Source: Ramlibacter cellulosilyticus
GTDB taxonomy: Bacteria > Pseudomonadota > Gammaproteobacteria > Burkholderiales > Burkholderiaceae_C
Direction of reading: 5' to 3'
Assembly: GCF_014297465.1 (NCBI RefSeq)
Contig: NZ_JACORT010000011.1
Location: 1 to 64,000 of the forward strand
DNA length: 64,000 nt
Shown: one piece after another, positions 36,266 to 44,730 of the stretch
How positions within the stretch are numbered: the stretch's first letter is position 1
Layout of the letters: each line of letters begins with the position of its first letter
Notes under the pieces: model-generated
The model's database searches: none
Seen by the model: the letters and a program-made list of their open reading frames with translations, nothing else
What the model was told of the DNA's origin: nothing
Translations under genes and position numbers: made by a program

Positions 36266-37782
36266 TCCAGCCCCTCCTCCACCAGCTCGCTCGCCCGCAT
36301 CAGCGCCCTCGCCTTCGCTTCCGTTTCCTTCCACTCCAGCTCCGGCACCGAATCGGCGACCACGCCTGCCGCGGCTTGCACGTACAGCGTCTGGTCCTTG
36401 ATGATGCCGGTGCGGATGGCGATGGCGACGTCCATGTCGCCGGCGTAGCTGAGGTAGCCGCAGGCGCCGCCGTAGATGCCGCGCTTGGTGGGCTCCAGCT
36501 GGTCGATCAGCTCCATGGCGTGCACCTTGGGCGCGCCGCTCAGCGTGCCGGCCGGGAAGGTCGCCTTGAGCACGTCCATGCTGGTCATGCCCTCCTTCAG
36601 CAGGCCTTCCACGTTGCTCACGATGTGCATCACGTGGCTGTAGCGCTCCACCACGAAGGCCTCGGTCACCTTGACGGAGCCAGTCTGCGCGATGCGGCCG
36701 ATGTCATTGCGCGCCAGGTCGATCAGCATCACGTGCTCGGCGCGCTCCTTGGCGTCTCCCAGCAGCTCCGTCTCCACCGCCTTGTCCACTTCCGGCGTCG
36801 CACCGCGCGGACGCGTGCCGGCGAGCGGGCGGATGGTGACCTTCTGGCCTTCGGGCGTCTGCTCCTGCCGCACCAGGATCTCCGGCGAGGCGCCCACCAC
36901 ATGGAAGTCGCGCCCGTCCGCCGTCGCGCCGGTGAAGTTGTAGAAATACATGTACGGGCTGGGGTTCAGCGAACGCAGCGCCCGGTACAGCGACAGCGGC
37001 GACTCCGTGTAGCGCTTCTTGATCCGCTGCCCCACCTGCACCTGCATGAAGTCGCCGGCGGCGATCAGCTCCTTCGCCCGCTCGACCGCCTTCAGGTAGT
37101 CGGCCTTCGCGAACTCGCGCTCCGCCGGGAAGGTCTCGGTCTGGCGCACGGTGGGCGCGCTCACGGAGTACTTCAGCTGGTCCTTCAGTTCACGCAGGCG
37201 GCGCTTGCCGTTCGAATACGCCTCGGGCTTGCCCGGATCCACGTAGACGATCAGGTACAGCTTGCCCGAGAGGTTGTCGATGACCGCCAGCTCCTCGCAC
37301 TGCAGCAGCAGGATGTCCGGCGTGCCGAGGGTATCCGGCGGGCAGGTCTTCTCCAGCTTCTTCTCGATGTAGCGCACCGTGTCGTAGCCGAAGTAGCCGG
37401 CCAGGCCGCCGCAGAAGCGTGGCAGCCCCGGACGCAGCGCCACCTTGAAGCGCTTCTGGTACGCCTCGACGAACTCCAGCGGGTTGCCCTGCGCCGTCTC
37501 CACCACCTGGCCGTCCGTGACGACTTCGGTGCGCGCGTCGGCGCCGAAGCCGCTCGCACGCAGGAAGGTGCGCGCCGGCAGGCCGATGAAGCTGTAGCGG
37601 CCGAAGCGCTCGCCGCCGACGACGGACTCCAGCAGGAAACTGAGCTTGCCGCCGCCCTTGGCGTGCGCGAGCTTCAGGTACAGGGACAAGGGGGTTTCGA
37701 GGTCCGCGAACGCCTCGGCGATCAGCGGAATGCGGTTGTGGCCTTGCAGCGCAAGGCTCTTGAATTCCAGCTCGGTGATCAA
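36262..37782 (-). CDS. trpE: Anthranilate synthase component I
   Basis: 506 residues. The C-terminal chorismate-binding domain has RPLAGTRPRG, ERAEHVMLIDLARND, FPAGTLSGAPK and GGACGYLSYAGDMD. The N-terminal LLES element of the tryptophan feedback site (KLSFLLESV) is present. The start codon is TTG at 37780-37782, with GGAGG 8 bases upstream. A leader peptide with two Trp codons and several hairpins precede it, so attenuation by charged tRNA-Trp is likely. Confidence 0.98.
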   Translation of the reverse strand: MITELEFKSLALQGHNRIPLIAEAFADLETPLSLYLKLAHAKGGGKLSFLLESVVGGERFGRYSFIGLPARTFLRASGFGADARTEVVTDGQVVETAQGNPLEFVEAYQKRFKVALRPGLPRFCGGLAGYFGYDTVRYIEKKLEKTCPPDTLGTPDILLLQCEELAVIDNLSGKLYLIVYVDPGKPEAYSNGKRRLRELKDQLKYSVSAPTVRQTETFPAEREFAKADYLKAVERAKELIAAGDFMQVQVGQRIKKRYTESPLSLYRALRSLNPSPYMYFYNFTGATADGRDFHVVGASPEILVRQEQTPEGQKVTIRPLAGTRPRGATPEVDKAVETELLGDAKERAEHVMLIDLARNDIGRIAQTGSVKVTEAFVVERYSHVMHIVSNVEGLLKEGMTSMDVLKATFPAGTLSGAPKVHAMELIDQLEPTKRGIYGGACGYLSYAGDMDVAIAIRTGIIKDQTLYVQAAAGVVADSVPELEWKETEAKARALMRASELVEEGLE

Positions 37783-37880
37783 GGGTGAGCCTCCACAAGC
37801 TCTGCGGCGTGTCGCACGCCGCGGGGGGATCCGAAGTGCCTCCGGGACGGAGGCGCGGGGGCACGGGCTGCCCCGTGCTT
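37783..37880 (-). promoter_or_regulatory. Candidate trp attenuator region
   Basis: Three hairpins follow the leader-peptide stop on the minus strand: 37861-37878 (GCACGGG/CCCGTGC), 37838-37854 (GCCTCCG/CGGAGGC) and 37804-37822 (GCGGCGTG/CACGCCGC). The last arm of the second hairpin contains GGAGGC, identical to the trpE Shine-Dalgarno stretch at 37789-37794, so its first arm GCCTCC could pair with either. No T run follows any hairpin, which points to control of translation or Rho access rather than a classical terminator. Confidence 0.6.
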
Positions 37881-37964
37881 TCAGGTGCGCACTTGAACAG
37901 GCTTACGCCAGGGCCAGGCTCCCCGGTCGCTGCAACCTGCAATCATCGTGCGGTGGATGAACAT
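37881..37964 (-). CDS. trpL: Putative trp leader peptide
   Basis: A 27-codon reading frame begins MFIHRTM and contains Trp-Pro-Trp followed by Arg-Lys-Pro. The TGA is at 37881-37883. Two Trp codons near the 3' end, a short length and the position upstream of trpE with hairpins after it match leader peptides that sense tryptophanyl-tRNA. A second Met at codon 7 is an alternative start. Neither start has a Shine-Dalgarno sequence; if the -10 box at 37973 is right, the message would be almost leaderless. Confidence 0.65.
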   Translation of the reverse strand: MFIHRTMIAGCSDRGAWPWRKPVQVRT

Positions 37965-37972
37965 ACCGGACC

Positions 37973-37981
37973 AGTGTAGCA
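37973..37981 (-). promoter_or_regulatory. Candidate trp promoter (extended -10)
   Basis: TGC-TACACT on the minus strand, 8 bases before the leader-peptide ATG. It resembles the two tRNA promoters in the window. No convincing -35 box is present; the region upstream is the glutaminase terminator hairpin. Confidence 0.45.
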
Positions 37982-37985
37982 AACA

Positions 37986-38009
37986 CTGCCGCGCCGGCCA
38001 GCGCGGCAG
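37986..38009 (-). terminator. Terminator of the glutaminase gene
   Basis: A 9-bp GC stem (CTGCCGCGC with GCGCGGCAG) with a 6-base loop is followed on the minus strand by TGTTT. It lies 22 bases after the glsA stop. Confidence 0.55.
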
Positions 38010-38031
38010 CAGAAGGGCCGTGCTTTTCGCG

Positions 38032-39018
38032 CTACGACCGCGGCGCGGGAGCGGAGACGAAGAGGTTCAGGCCCAGGCGCTCCGAAAGGAAGCGGGTGAC
38101 CAGTTGCCCGCGCACGCTGTTGCCGGCCGCGTCCAGCGGCGGCGAGTACGTGGCCACCGCGCCCTTGCCCGGCGAGACCGTCACGATGCCGCCGCTCACG
38201 CCGCTCTTGCCGGGAAGCCCCACGTCGTACAGCCAGAGGCCGGACCGCTCGTACAGGCCCGCCGTCGCCATGACCGCCAGGACGCGCCGGCAGGTGTCGG
38301 CGGCGACGACCTGTTCGCTGGTGACGGGGTTGACGCCGCCGCTGGCCAGCGTGGCACCCATCACCGCGAGATCGCGCGCGGTGACCAGCAGGGAGCATTG
38401 GCGCGTGTAGACGTCGGTCGCCTCGTCCGGATCGCAGTACAGGCGCTGGTAGCCGCGCAGCAGGTGGGCCACGCCGGCATTGCGCTGGTTGGTCGCCGCC
38501 TCGGACCGGTACACGCGTTCGTCGAACGCGAGCGGGCGGCCCGCGAAGCGCGACAGCCCCTGCTGCACGTTCTGCCAGCGCTCCTCGGCGTTCGCGCCGG
38601 GCACGAGGCTGGTGGTGGCGATCGCGCCGGAGTTCACCATGGGGTTGGTCGTGCGGTCCGCGCGCAGCTCCACGGCCATGATGGAGTTGAACGCGAGGCC
38701 TGTCGCATCCACTCCGAGCCGCAGCGCGGCCTCCTCCGCGCCGAGCGCGTCGCAGACGAGCGCGAAGGCGAAGGGCTTGGAGACGCTCTGGATCGAGAAC
38801 GCCTGCTCGGCATCCCCCAGCGCGAAGGTGTCGCCACGCGTATTGGCCAGGCAGATGCCGAAGGCGTCCGGATCCGCCTCGGCGAGCGCCGGGATGTAGT
38901 CGGCCACCGCGCCCGCGCGCTCGCTGCGGAAGCGCGCATAGGCGGTTTCCACCAGCGCGCGGATCTCGTCGCGCGAGGGCAGCGCGCCGGTGGAGACGAA
39001 GGACCGGGACGTGTCCAT
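38032..39018 (-). CDS. glsA: Glutaminase (serine-dependent, GlsA type)
   Basis: 328 residues of the beta-lactamase-fold glutaminases. The catalytic Ser-x-x-Lys is in IQSVSKPF; NPMVNSGAI, the conserved Tyr in GYQRLY and GLPGKSGVSGGI are also present. It hydrolyses glutamine to glutamate and ammonia. It starts 10 bases after the pepN stop; GAGG precedes the start. Confidence 0.95.
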   Translation of the reverse strand: MDTSRSFVSTGALPSRDEIRALVETAYARFRSERAGAVADYIPALAEADPDAFGICLANTRGDTFALGDAEQAFSIQSVSKPFAFALVCDALGAEEAALRLGVDATGLAFNSIMAVELRADRTTNPMVNSGAIATTSLVPGANAEERWQNVQQGLSRFAGRPLAFDERVYRSEAATNQRNAGVAHLLRGYQRLYCDPDEATDVYTRQCSLLVTARDLAVMGATLASGGVNPVTSEQVVAADTCRRVLAVMATAGLYERSGLWLYDVGLPGKSGVSGGIVTVSPGKGAVATYSPPLDAAGNSVRGQLVTRFLSERLGLNLFVSAPAPRS

Positions 39019-39028
39019 CGGCGTGTCC

Positions 39029-41668
39029 TCAGGCCAGCGCCTTGCCCACGACCTCCGCGGTCTCCCGCGAGAGGCCCGGCTTCGCGGCGATCTGCTCCAG
39101 GGCCGCACGCATCAGGTCGCGCCGCACCGGCTCGAAGCGCCCGTAGCGCTCGAAGTTGCGCACCATGCGCGAGGCGACCTGCGGGTTCACCGCGTCGAGC
39201 AGCAGGGCCTGCTCCGTCATCAGGCGGTAGCCGGAGCCGTCCGCCGCATGGAAGTTCACCTGGTTCACGCCGAAGCTCCCGAGCAGCGCGTACACCTTGT
39301 TCGGGTTCTGCAGCGTGAACGCGGGGTGGAGCGTGAGGTCGCGCACGCGCTCCACCGTGCCGGGCAGGCGCGAGAGCGCTTCCGTGGCCAGCCACTTGTC
39401 CACCACCAGCGGCTCGTCCTGCCACTTCGCGTAGAACGCGTCGAGCGCCACGCGGCGCTCGGGGCAGTCGCAGTTGGCCAGCGCGGAGAGCGCGGCCAGC
39501 GCGTCGGTCATGTTCGTGGCGGTCTCCAGCTGCCGCACGGCCCGCTGGCGCGTCGTGGGCGCACCGAGGTCCATCAGGAAGGCGAGCGACAGGTTGCGCA
39601 GCGCGCGCCGGCCGGCGGAGACCGCATCCGGGCTGTACGCGCCCGGCGTTTCGTACCGTTCGTACGCGCCCTGGAAAGCATCGTGCAGCCGCTCCGCGAG
39701 GAAGGTGCGCATCGCGAAGCGCACGCGATGCACGGCCAGGGGGTCGATCTCCTGCAGCTGTTCGGCGACGACGACTTCGGGCGGGAGCGATAGCGCTTCG
39801 GCGGCGAAGGCCGGGTCCTGCTCCGCGTCGGCGAGCACGCGGCCGAAGGCCTGCGCGAGGTAGTCGGGGAACTGCACGGGCCGTCCCGCGCGGAAGTCCG
39901 CGACGCCCACCAGCAGCAGGTCCATGGCGAGACGCTGGCCCGCTTCCCAGCGGTTGAAGGGATCGCTGTCGTAGCCGAGGAGCAGCTGCAGCGCGTCCTC
40001 GTCGTACGGGTAGTCGACGAGCACCGGCGCCGAGAAGTTGCGCGCCAGCGAGGGCACCGGCCGCGCCGGCACGTCGAGGAAACGGAACACCTCCGTCTCC
40101 CCGCGCAGCGACAGCACGGTGCTGGTGCCGCGCCCGTTCTTCTCGCCTTCGACGCGCAGCGCGAACTCGCGGCCGTTCGGCCCGAGCAGGCCCACGGCCA
40201 GCGGGATGTGCAGGGCCTGCTTCGTCGGCTGCCCCGGCGTCGGCGGGCAGGACTGCGTGACCGTGAGCTCGTAGGTGTGCGTCGCCTCGTCGTAGCGGTC
40301 GCGCACCGCCAGCCGCGGCGTGCCGGCCTGCTCGTACCAGAGGCGGAACTGGCCCAGGTCGGCGCCGCTCGCCTGCTCGATCGCCTCGACCAGTGCATCG
40401 GTGGTGACGGCGTGTCCGTCGTGCAGGCGGAAGTAGAGGGCGATCCCCTTGCGGAAGTTCTCCGGCCCCACGAGCGTGTGCATCATGCGCACGAGCTCCG
40501 CGCCCTTCTGGTAGACCGTCGCCGTGTAGAAGTTGCTCACCTGCTGGTACGCGGCGGGGCGCACGGGGTGCGCCATCGGCCCCGCGTCTTCCGGGAACTG
40601 GCCGGTGCGCAGGTTGCGCACGGCCTGGATGCGCGCCACCGCACGCGAGTAGCGGTCTCCCGCGTACTGCTGCTCGCGAAAGACGGTGAGGCCCTCCTTC
40701 AGCGCGAGCTGGAACCAGTCGCGGCAGGTCACGCGATTGCCGGTCCAGTTGTGGAAGTACTCGTGGGCGACCGTGCGGTCGATGAAGTTGAAGTCCCCGT
40801 CCGTGGAGATGTCGGCACGGGCCAGCACCAGCTTGGTGTTGAAGATGTTCAGGCCCTTGTTCTCCATCGCACCCGCGTTGAAGTCGCCCACGGCCACGAC
40901 GTTGTATTCGTCCAGGTCCACTTCGAGGCCGTAGCGCTCCTCGTCCCACTTCATCGCCTGCTTCAGCGCGTCCAGCGCGAAGCGTCCCTGGTCCAGCTTG
41001 CCCGGCTCGACGAAGAACTGCAGCAGCACGCTGCGCCCCGACCGGGTGCGGAAGCTGTCCTGCTCCCGGTCCAGGCGCGCCGCCACCACCGCGAACAGGT
41101 AGGAAGGCTTCGGGAAGGGATCCACCCAGCGGGCCCAGTGCCGGCCGCCGCCTTCCGCGCCTTGCGCCTCGAGGTTGCCGTTGGCCAGCAGCACGGGGTA
41201 GCGCTCCTCGTCGGCGTGCAGCGTCACGGTGTAGCGCGCCATCACGTCGGGGCGGTCCAGGAACGGCGTGATGCGGCGGAAGCCTTCCGCCTCGCACAGG
41301 CTGAAGAAGCCGGTGCTGGAGGTATAGATCCCCATCAGCTTCGTGTTCCGGCGCGGATGGATGCGCGAGCGCGTGGCCAGCCGGAAGGACTCCGGCACGT
41401 CGCGGATCGTGAGGTGGCGGGCGTCGGCCTGCCAGCGCGCGGGCACCAGCGGCTCGCCGTCGATCGCCACGGCTTCCACCGCCACCTCGTCGAGGTCCAG
41501 CACCAGCGTGCCGGACGCCGCCCCTTCCGGGTTGCGGCGCACGGCGAGCGTCGCCTGCACGAGCGCTTCGTCCTCCGACTGCAGGTCGATGTCGAGCACG
41601 ACCTCGGGGATCAGGAAGGACGGCGGGCGGTAGTCCTTCAGGTACACGGTGCTGGCGGGCGCTTCCAT
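39029..41668 (-). CDS. pepN: Aminopeptidase N (M1 family)
   Basis: 879 residues. The substrate-binding GAMEN motif is at 266-270, and the zinc site HEYFH at 302-306 with the third ligand Glu325 in LKEGLTVF. The C-terminal alpha-helical domain is complete. It removes N-terminal residues from peptides in the cytoplasm. It ends 10 bases before glsA and starts 4 bases after the zinc peptidase gene, suggesting one transcript. Confidence 0.97.
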   Translation of the reverse strand: MEAPASTVYLKDYRPPSFLIPEVVLDIDLQSEDEALVQATLAVRRNPEGAASGTLVLDLDEVAVEAVAIDGEPLVPARWQADARHLTIRDVPESFRLATRSRIHPRRNTKLMGIYTSSTGFFSLCEAEGFRRITPFLDRPDVMARYTVTLHADEERYPVLLANGNLEAQGAEGGGRHWARWVDPFPKPSYLFAVVAARLDREQDSFRTRSGRSVLLQFFVEPGKLDQGRFALDALKQAMKWDEERYGLEVDLDEYNVVAVGDFNAGAMENKGLNIFNTKLVLARADISTDGDFNFIDRTVAHEYFHNWTGNRVTCRDWFQLALKEGLTVFREQQYAGDRYSRAVARIQAVRNLRTGQFPEDAGPMAHPVRPAAYQQVSNFYTATVYQKGAELVRMMHTLVGPENFRKGIALYFRLHDGHAVTTDALVEAIEQASGADLGQFRLWYEQAGTPRLAVRDRYDEATHTYELTVTQSCPPTPGQPTKQALHIPLAVGLLGPNGREFALRVEGEKNGRGTSTVLSLRGETEVFRFLDVPARPVPSLARNFSAPVLVDYPYDEDALQLLLGYDSDPFNRWEAGQRLAMDLLLVGVADFRAGRPVQFPDYLAQAFGRVLADAEQDPAFAAEALSLPPEVVVAEQLQEIDPLAVHRVRFAMRTFLAERLHDAFQGAYERYETPGAYSPDAVSAGRRALRNLSLAFLMDLGAPTTRQRAVRQLETATNMTDALAALSALANCDCPERRVALDAFYAKWQDEPLVVDKWLATEALSRLPGTVERVRDLTLHPAFTLQNPNKVYALLGSFGVNQVNFHAADGSGYRLMTEQALLLDAVNPQVASRMVRNFERYGRFEPVRRDLMRAALEQIAAKPGLSRETAEVVGKALA

Positions 41669-41672
41669 GGCA

Positions 41673-42827
41673 TCAGAGGTCCGGTTGCGTGCGGGCGTCG
41701 AAGACGACCATCTGCACGAACTGCAGCTTGGCCACCGCCGGCTTCGAGAGCACGAAGGGATAGAAGTCCGGCTGGCCCATGCTGCGCGCCAGCTCGTTGA
41801 CGACCAGCGTCACTTCCGTCCAGCCATTGAGCAGCTCGAGGAAACGCGTCGCATTGGCATCGTCCGGCGCGAAGAGCGCGTCCTTGCCGAAGGGCACCAC
41901 GTCGCCCTCGATGTCCTCGGCGTCCAGGCCGAAGCCGATCGCGGTGGTGAGCGTGTCCACGGCGTGCATGTAGTGGGCCCAGGTCTCCGCCCAGTCCTCC
42001 CACGGGTGCATGGTGGCGTAGGAGCTGATGTACGAGAGCGCCCAGTCCGCGGGCGGTCCCTGCTCGTAGTTGCGCTTGAGCGCCTCCGCGTAGCTCGCGC
42101 GCTCGTCGCCGAACAGCTTGCGGAAGGGCTCCAGCCACTTCGTGTCCCAGATCAGCCGGTCCCAGTAGTAGTGGCCCACCTCGTGGCGGAAGTGCCCGAG
42201 CAGCGTGCGGTACGGCTCCTTCATGGCGTGGCGAATCTGCTCGCGCTTCGCGTCATCCGCCTCCTCCACGTTCAGCGTGATGAGGCCGCTCGCGTGCCCG
42301 GTCATGACCTGCGGCCCGCCCTGGGGCGAACGCAGGAAGTCGAACATCAGGCCGCGATCCGGGTCTTCGAGCCTGGAGCGCACCGGCAGTCCCAACTGGA
42401 CCAACTGGGAGACCAGCCGTCGCTTGGCGCCTTCGATCCTCGACCAGTAGCGGGCGTTGTCGGCGTCCTGCAGGTCGGGAATCGTGCGATTGAGGCGGCA
42501 GGCGATGCAGAAGGCGTGCGGGTTGTGCGCGTACAGCATCCAGTTGCACGCCGCCGGCGAGTTGCGGTTGGCGCAGCACTTGAGGACATCGTCGCGGCCG
42601 GGGGTCGTCCAGGTTCCCGGTGTCGGCCCGGCGTCGAGTGCGGCCACGCGCCCTTCGTCCGGCAGGAAGCCCAGCCTCGCGTCGCAGTTCAGGCACGCGG
42701 TGTTGTCGAAGAACACATGGTTGCCGCAGCGGCACTTGTAGGAACGGGACATGCGCCGGGCACGGGCGCGGGCGTCGGCGCGCTGCGCCTCCAGCGTGGA
42801 GCCGAGCGACTGCAGCAGGTCTTGCAT
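41673..42827 (-). CDS. Putative zinc-binding metallopeptidase (COG4307 type)
   Basis: 384 residues. An N-terminal zinc ribbon (Cys32, Cys34, Cys45, Cys48) and further cysteines (84, 85, 94, 107, 110) precede a metallopeptidase-like domain with HEVGH at 215-219. This architecture matches a conserved but little-studied family annotated as putative zinc peptidase. An alternative Met at residue 26 (MSRSYKCRCG) would place the ribbon at the very start. Substrate unknown. Confidence 0.82.
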   Translation of the reverse strand: MQDLLQSLGSTLEAQRADARARARRMSRSYKCRCGNHVFFDNTACLNCDARLGFLPDEGRVAALDAGPTPGTWTTPGRDDVLKCCANRNSPAACNWMLYAHNPHAFCIACRLNRTIPDLQDADNARYWSRIEGAKRRLVSQLVQLGLPVRSRLEDPDRGLMFDFLRSPQGGPQVMTGHASGLITLNVEEADDAKREQIRHAMKEPYRTLLGHFRHEVGHYYWDRLIWDTKWLEPFRKLFGDERASYAEALKRNYEQGPPADWALSYISSYATMHPWEDWAETWAHYMHAVDTLTTAIGFGLDAEDIEGDVVPFGKDALFAPDDANATRFLELLNGWTEVTLVVNELARSMGQPDFYPFVLSKPAVAKLQFVQMVVFDARTQPDL

Positions 42828-42968
42828 GGAACCTCCAGGGGGAGGAGGCTTTTATAGGAGTGATCGCTCGCCTTGGCGCTTGGACCTAAGGGCTACGGGA
42901 GGCCCGTTGTCCAGTGCCATACGACAGGCCGCGGAAGTCACTTAGGCGACTGCAAACCCTGCCCCTTC

Positions 42969-42997
42969 TTGCCGCAGAATGTGCGTTTTCGTAACAA
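42969..42997 (+). promoter_or_regulatory. Candidate promoter of the chalcone-isomerase-like gene
   Basis: TTGCCG and TAACAA are spaced by 17 bases on the plus strand, 23 bases before the ATG. The -10 match is weak. Confidence 0.35.
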
Positions 42998-43019
42998 AAC
43001 GTTCTTGGAGGAGAGAAGA

Positions 43020-43607
43020 ATGCGCAACCAGTTCCTGGCCCGCATCCTGTTCGCCGCCTGCGCCTTCCTGCCCTTGTGGGCCGGCGCGCAGGTGACGGTC
43101 TCGGGCGTGAAGTACGAGGAGGCGATGGAGATTCGCGGCGCGAAGCTCCTGCTCAATGGCGCCGGCACCCGCTACAAGGGTCCGTTCAAGGTGTACGCCG
43201 CGGGCCTGTACCTGCCGAAGAAGGCCGGCACGACCGAGGAGGTCCTTGCCCAGCCCGGCGCGAAGCGCATGACGGTGGTCATGCTGCGCGACATCGACGC
43301 GTCCGAGCTCGGCAAGCTCTTCGTGCGGGGTGTCGAGGACAACATGGACAAGGCCGCGATGGCCAAGCTGATCCCCGGCCTCATGCGCATGAGCCAGATC
43401 TTCTCCGACCACAAGAACCTGAAGTCCGGCGAACAGTTCACCCTGGAATGGGTGCCCGGGACGGGGACGGTGGTGTCCGTGCGCGGCGTGCCGCAGGGCG
43501 AGCCCTTCAAGGAGCAGGAGTTCTTCAACGCGCTGATGCGCATCTGGCTCGGCCCCGTGCCCGCGGACTGGAAGCTCAAGGACAGCCTGCTGGGCAAGCA
43601 GGCCTGA
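43020..43607 (+). CDS. Chalcone isomerase-like periplasmic protein
   Basis: 195 residues. It has a signal peptide (MRNQFLARILFAACAFLPLWAGA, cleavage before Q) and a domain like the bacterial chalcone isomerase-related family (GVKYEEAMEIRGAKLLLNGAGTRYK, KVYAAGLYL, WLGPVPADWKLKDSLLG). Bacterial members are not true chalcone isomerases; a fatty-acid-binding or unknown periplasmic role is possible. GGAGGAGAG precedes the ATG. It is convergent with gph, the two stops being adjacent. Confidence 0.85.
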   Translation: MRNQFLARILFAACAFLPLWAGAQVTVSGVKYEEAMEIRGAKLLLNGAGTRYKGPFKVYAAGLYLPKKAGTTEEVLAQPGAKRMTVVMLRDIDASELGKLFVRGVEDNMDKAAMAKLIPGLMRMSQIFSDHKNLKSGEQFTLEWVPGTGTVVSVRGVPQGEPFKEQEFFNALMRIWLGPVPADWKLKDSLLGKQA

Positions 43608-44282
43608 TCAGGTCCGCAGCAGCGGGCCCAGTTCCGCCAGCGAATCGATGAACGCGTCCGCATCCACGGCGCGCACCGGTTCGCCGTGGTTGTACCCGTA
43701 GGTCACGAGCACCACCTGGCAACCCGCAGCCCGCGCCGCGGCCGCGTCGTTGCGCGAATCTCCCACCATCAAGGTGGCAGCCGGCGCGGTGCCCAGCGCT
43801 TCGCAGGTCTTCACCAGCGGCAGCGGGTCGGGCTTCTTGCGCTCGAAGGCATCGCCGCCGAACACGAGCTCGAAGCACGGTGCCAGCCCCTTGGCCTCGA
43901 GCAGGTCGCGGGCGAATTCGCCGGGCTTGTTGGTGAGGCAGGCGAGGCGCAGCCCCGCAGCGCGCAAGGAACGCACCCCGTCCACCACGCCGGGGTAGAC
44001 CTCGGCGAAGCGCCCGTTCAGCCCGCGGTAGGCGGACTGGTACGCGTCCCAGGCGCGGCCGTACAGGGAAGCCGGCGCGCCCACGTGCGCGAGCACCGAG
44101 CGGATCAGGTGCTCGGAGCCCTTGCCGATGAAGCCTTTCACCACCTGCGAGGACACGGCGGGCAGCCGGAGCTCGCCGGCCATCGCGTCCAGGGCCGCGG
44201 TGAAATCGCCGAGCGTGTCGACCAGCGTCCCGTCGAGATCGATGATGGCCGCCTGCGGCGGGGAGCGGAAGGACAAGGGCAT
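43608..44282 (-). CDS. gph: Phosphoglycolate phosphatase
   Basis: 224 residues, HAD superfamily. Motif I DLDGTLVDT carries the nucleophile aspartate; LTNKP is motif II, the Lys in RKKPDPLPL motif III, and MVGDSRND motif IV. It dephosphorylates 2-phosphoglycolate. In many relatives gph lies between rpe and trpE; here both neighbours are several kb away. Confidence 0.93.
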   Translation of the reverse strand: MPLSFRSPPQAAIIDLDGTLVDTLGDFTAALDAMAGELRLPAVSSQVVKGFIGKGSEHLIRSVLAHVGAPASLYGRAWDAYQSAYRGLNGRFAEVYPGVVDGVRSLRAAGLRLACLTNKPGEFARDLLEAKGLAPCFELVFGGDAFERKKPDPLPLVKTCEALGTAPAATLMVGDSRNDAAAARAAGCQVVLVTYGYNHGEPVRAVDADAFIDSLAELGPLLRT

Positions 44283-44311
44283 GCGCCGAGGATAGCGGCC
44301 GCGCGGCGCCC

Positions 44312-44340
44312 AAGAAAAAGCCAGGGCCTGGGCCCTGGCT
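44312..44340 (-). terminator. Rho-independent terminator after the KGG-like gene
   Basis: A 10-bp stem (AGCCAGGGCC/GGCCCTGGCT) followed on the minus strand by TTTTC. It starts 17 bases after the small gene's stop and shields gph. Confidence 0.85.
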
Positions 44341-44357
44341 GTGGGGGGTGGGGCTGT

Positions 44358-44591
44358 TCAGCGGCCGCGGCGGCTGCTGCTGCCTTCGAAGCTGTCGCGG
44401 TCCGGTTGCACGCGCGTCCAGTCGAGGCGCTGGACGCCACGCGGACGGGCGAACCGCTGCGCCGGCATCGTCTCGATCGCGCTGGGGCGCACATAGCCGA
44501 CGACCTCGCGCTGCCGCTCCGGGTCGATGGCCGCGAAGCCGCGGCCGCCGCTCCAATGCTCGCGGTCGCTGCCGGAAGTCCTGGAAGTCAT
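44358..44591 (-). CDS. Small hydrophilic protein with KGG-like motif
   Basis: 77 residues. The segment GGRGFAAIDPERQREVV resembles the RGFA-x-(M/I)-DP-E-(K/R)-QRE start of KGG-type stress-induced proteins, but the following Lys-Gly-Gly is absent (GYV instead), and the rest is Arg/Ser-rich and low in hydrophobics. CAGGAGA precedes the ATG, and it is flanked by terminators on both sides, so it is a single-gene unit. Function unknown. Confidence 0.65.
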   Translation of the reverse strand: MTSRTSGSDREHWSGGRGFAAIDPERQREVVGYVRPSAIETMPAQRFARPRGVQRLDWTRVQPDRDSFEGSSSRRGR

Positions 44592-44613
44592 CCGTGTCTC
44601 CTGTGGGTACTGC

Positions 44614-44635
44614 GAAAAAGCCGGCTTTCACCGGC
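44614..44635 (-). terminator. Rho-independent terminator of the catalase-like gene
   Basis: GCCGG and CCGGC arms with a 6-base loop, followed by TTTTT on the minus strand. It lies about 95 bases after the katE-like stop and just upstream of the next small gene's ribosome site. Confidence 0.7.
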
Positions 44636-44730
44636 ATTCGCGTGATTGCACCCGCACGTGCGCCCCGCCGCAGTCGGCGCATCCGATATCCGCTTGTAGG
44701 ATTTCTCCGACGACCGGCCGAGCCCGGGTC

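Noticed and set aside
42896-43020. Upstream extension of the chalcone-isomerase-like gene from 42873
   Set aside because: The extension lacks a ribosome site and would bury the signal peptide; the ATG at 43020 has GGAGGAGAG.
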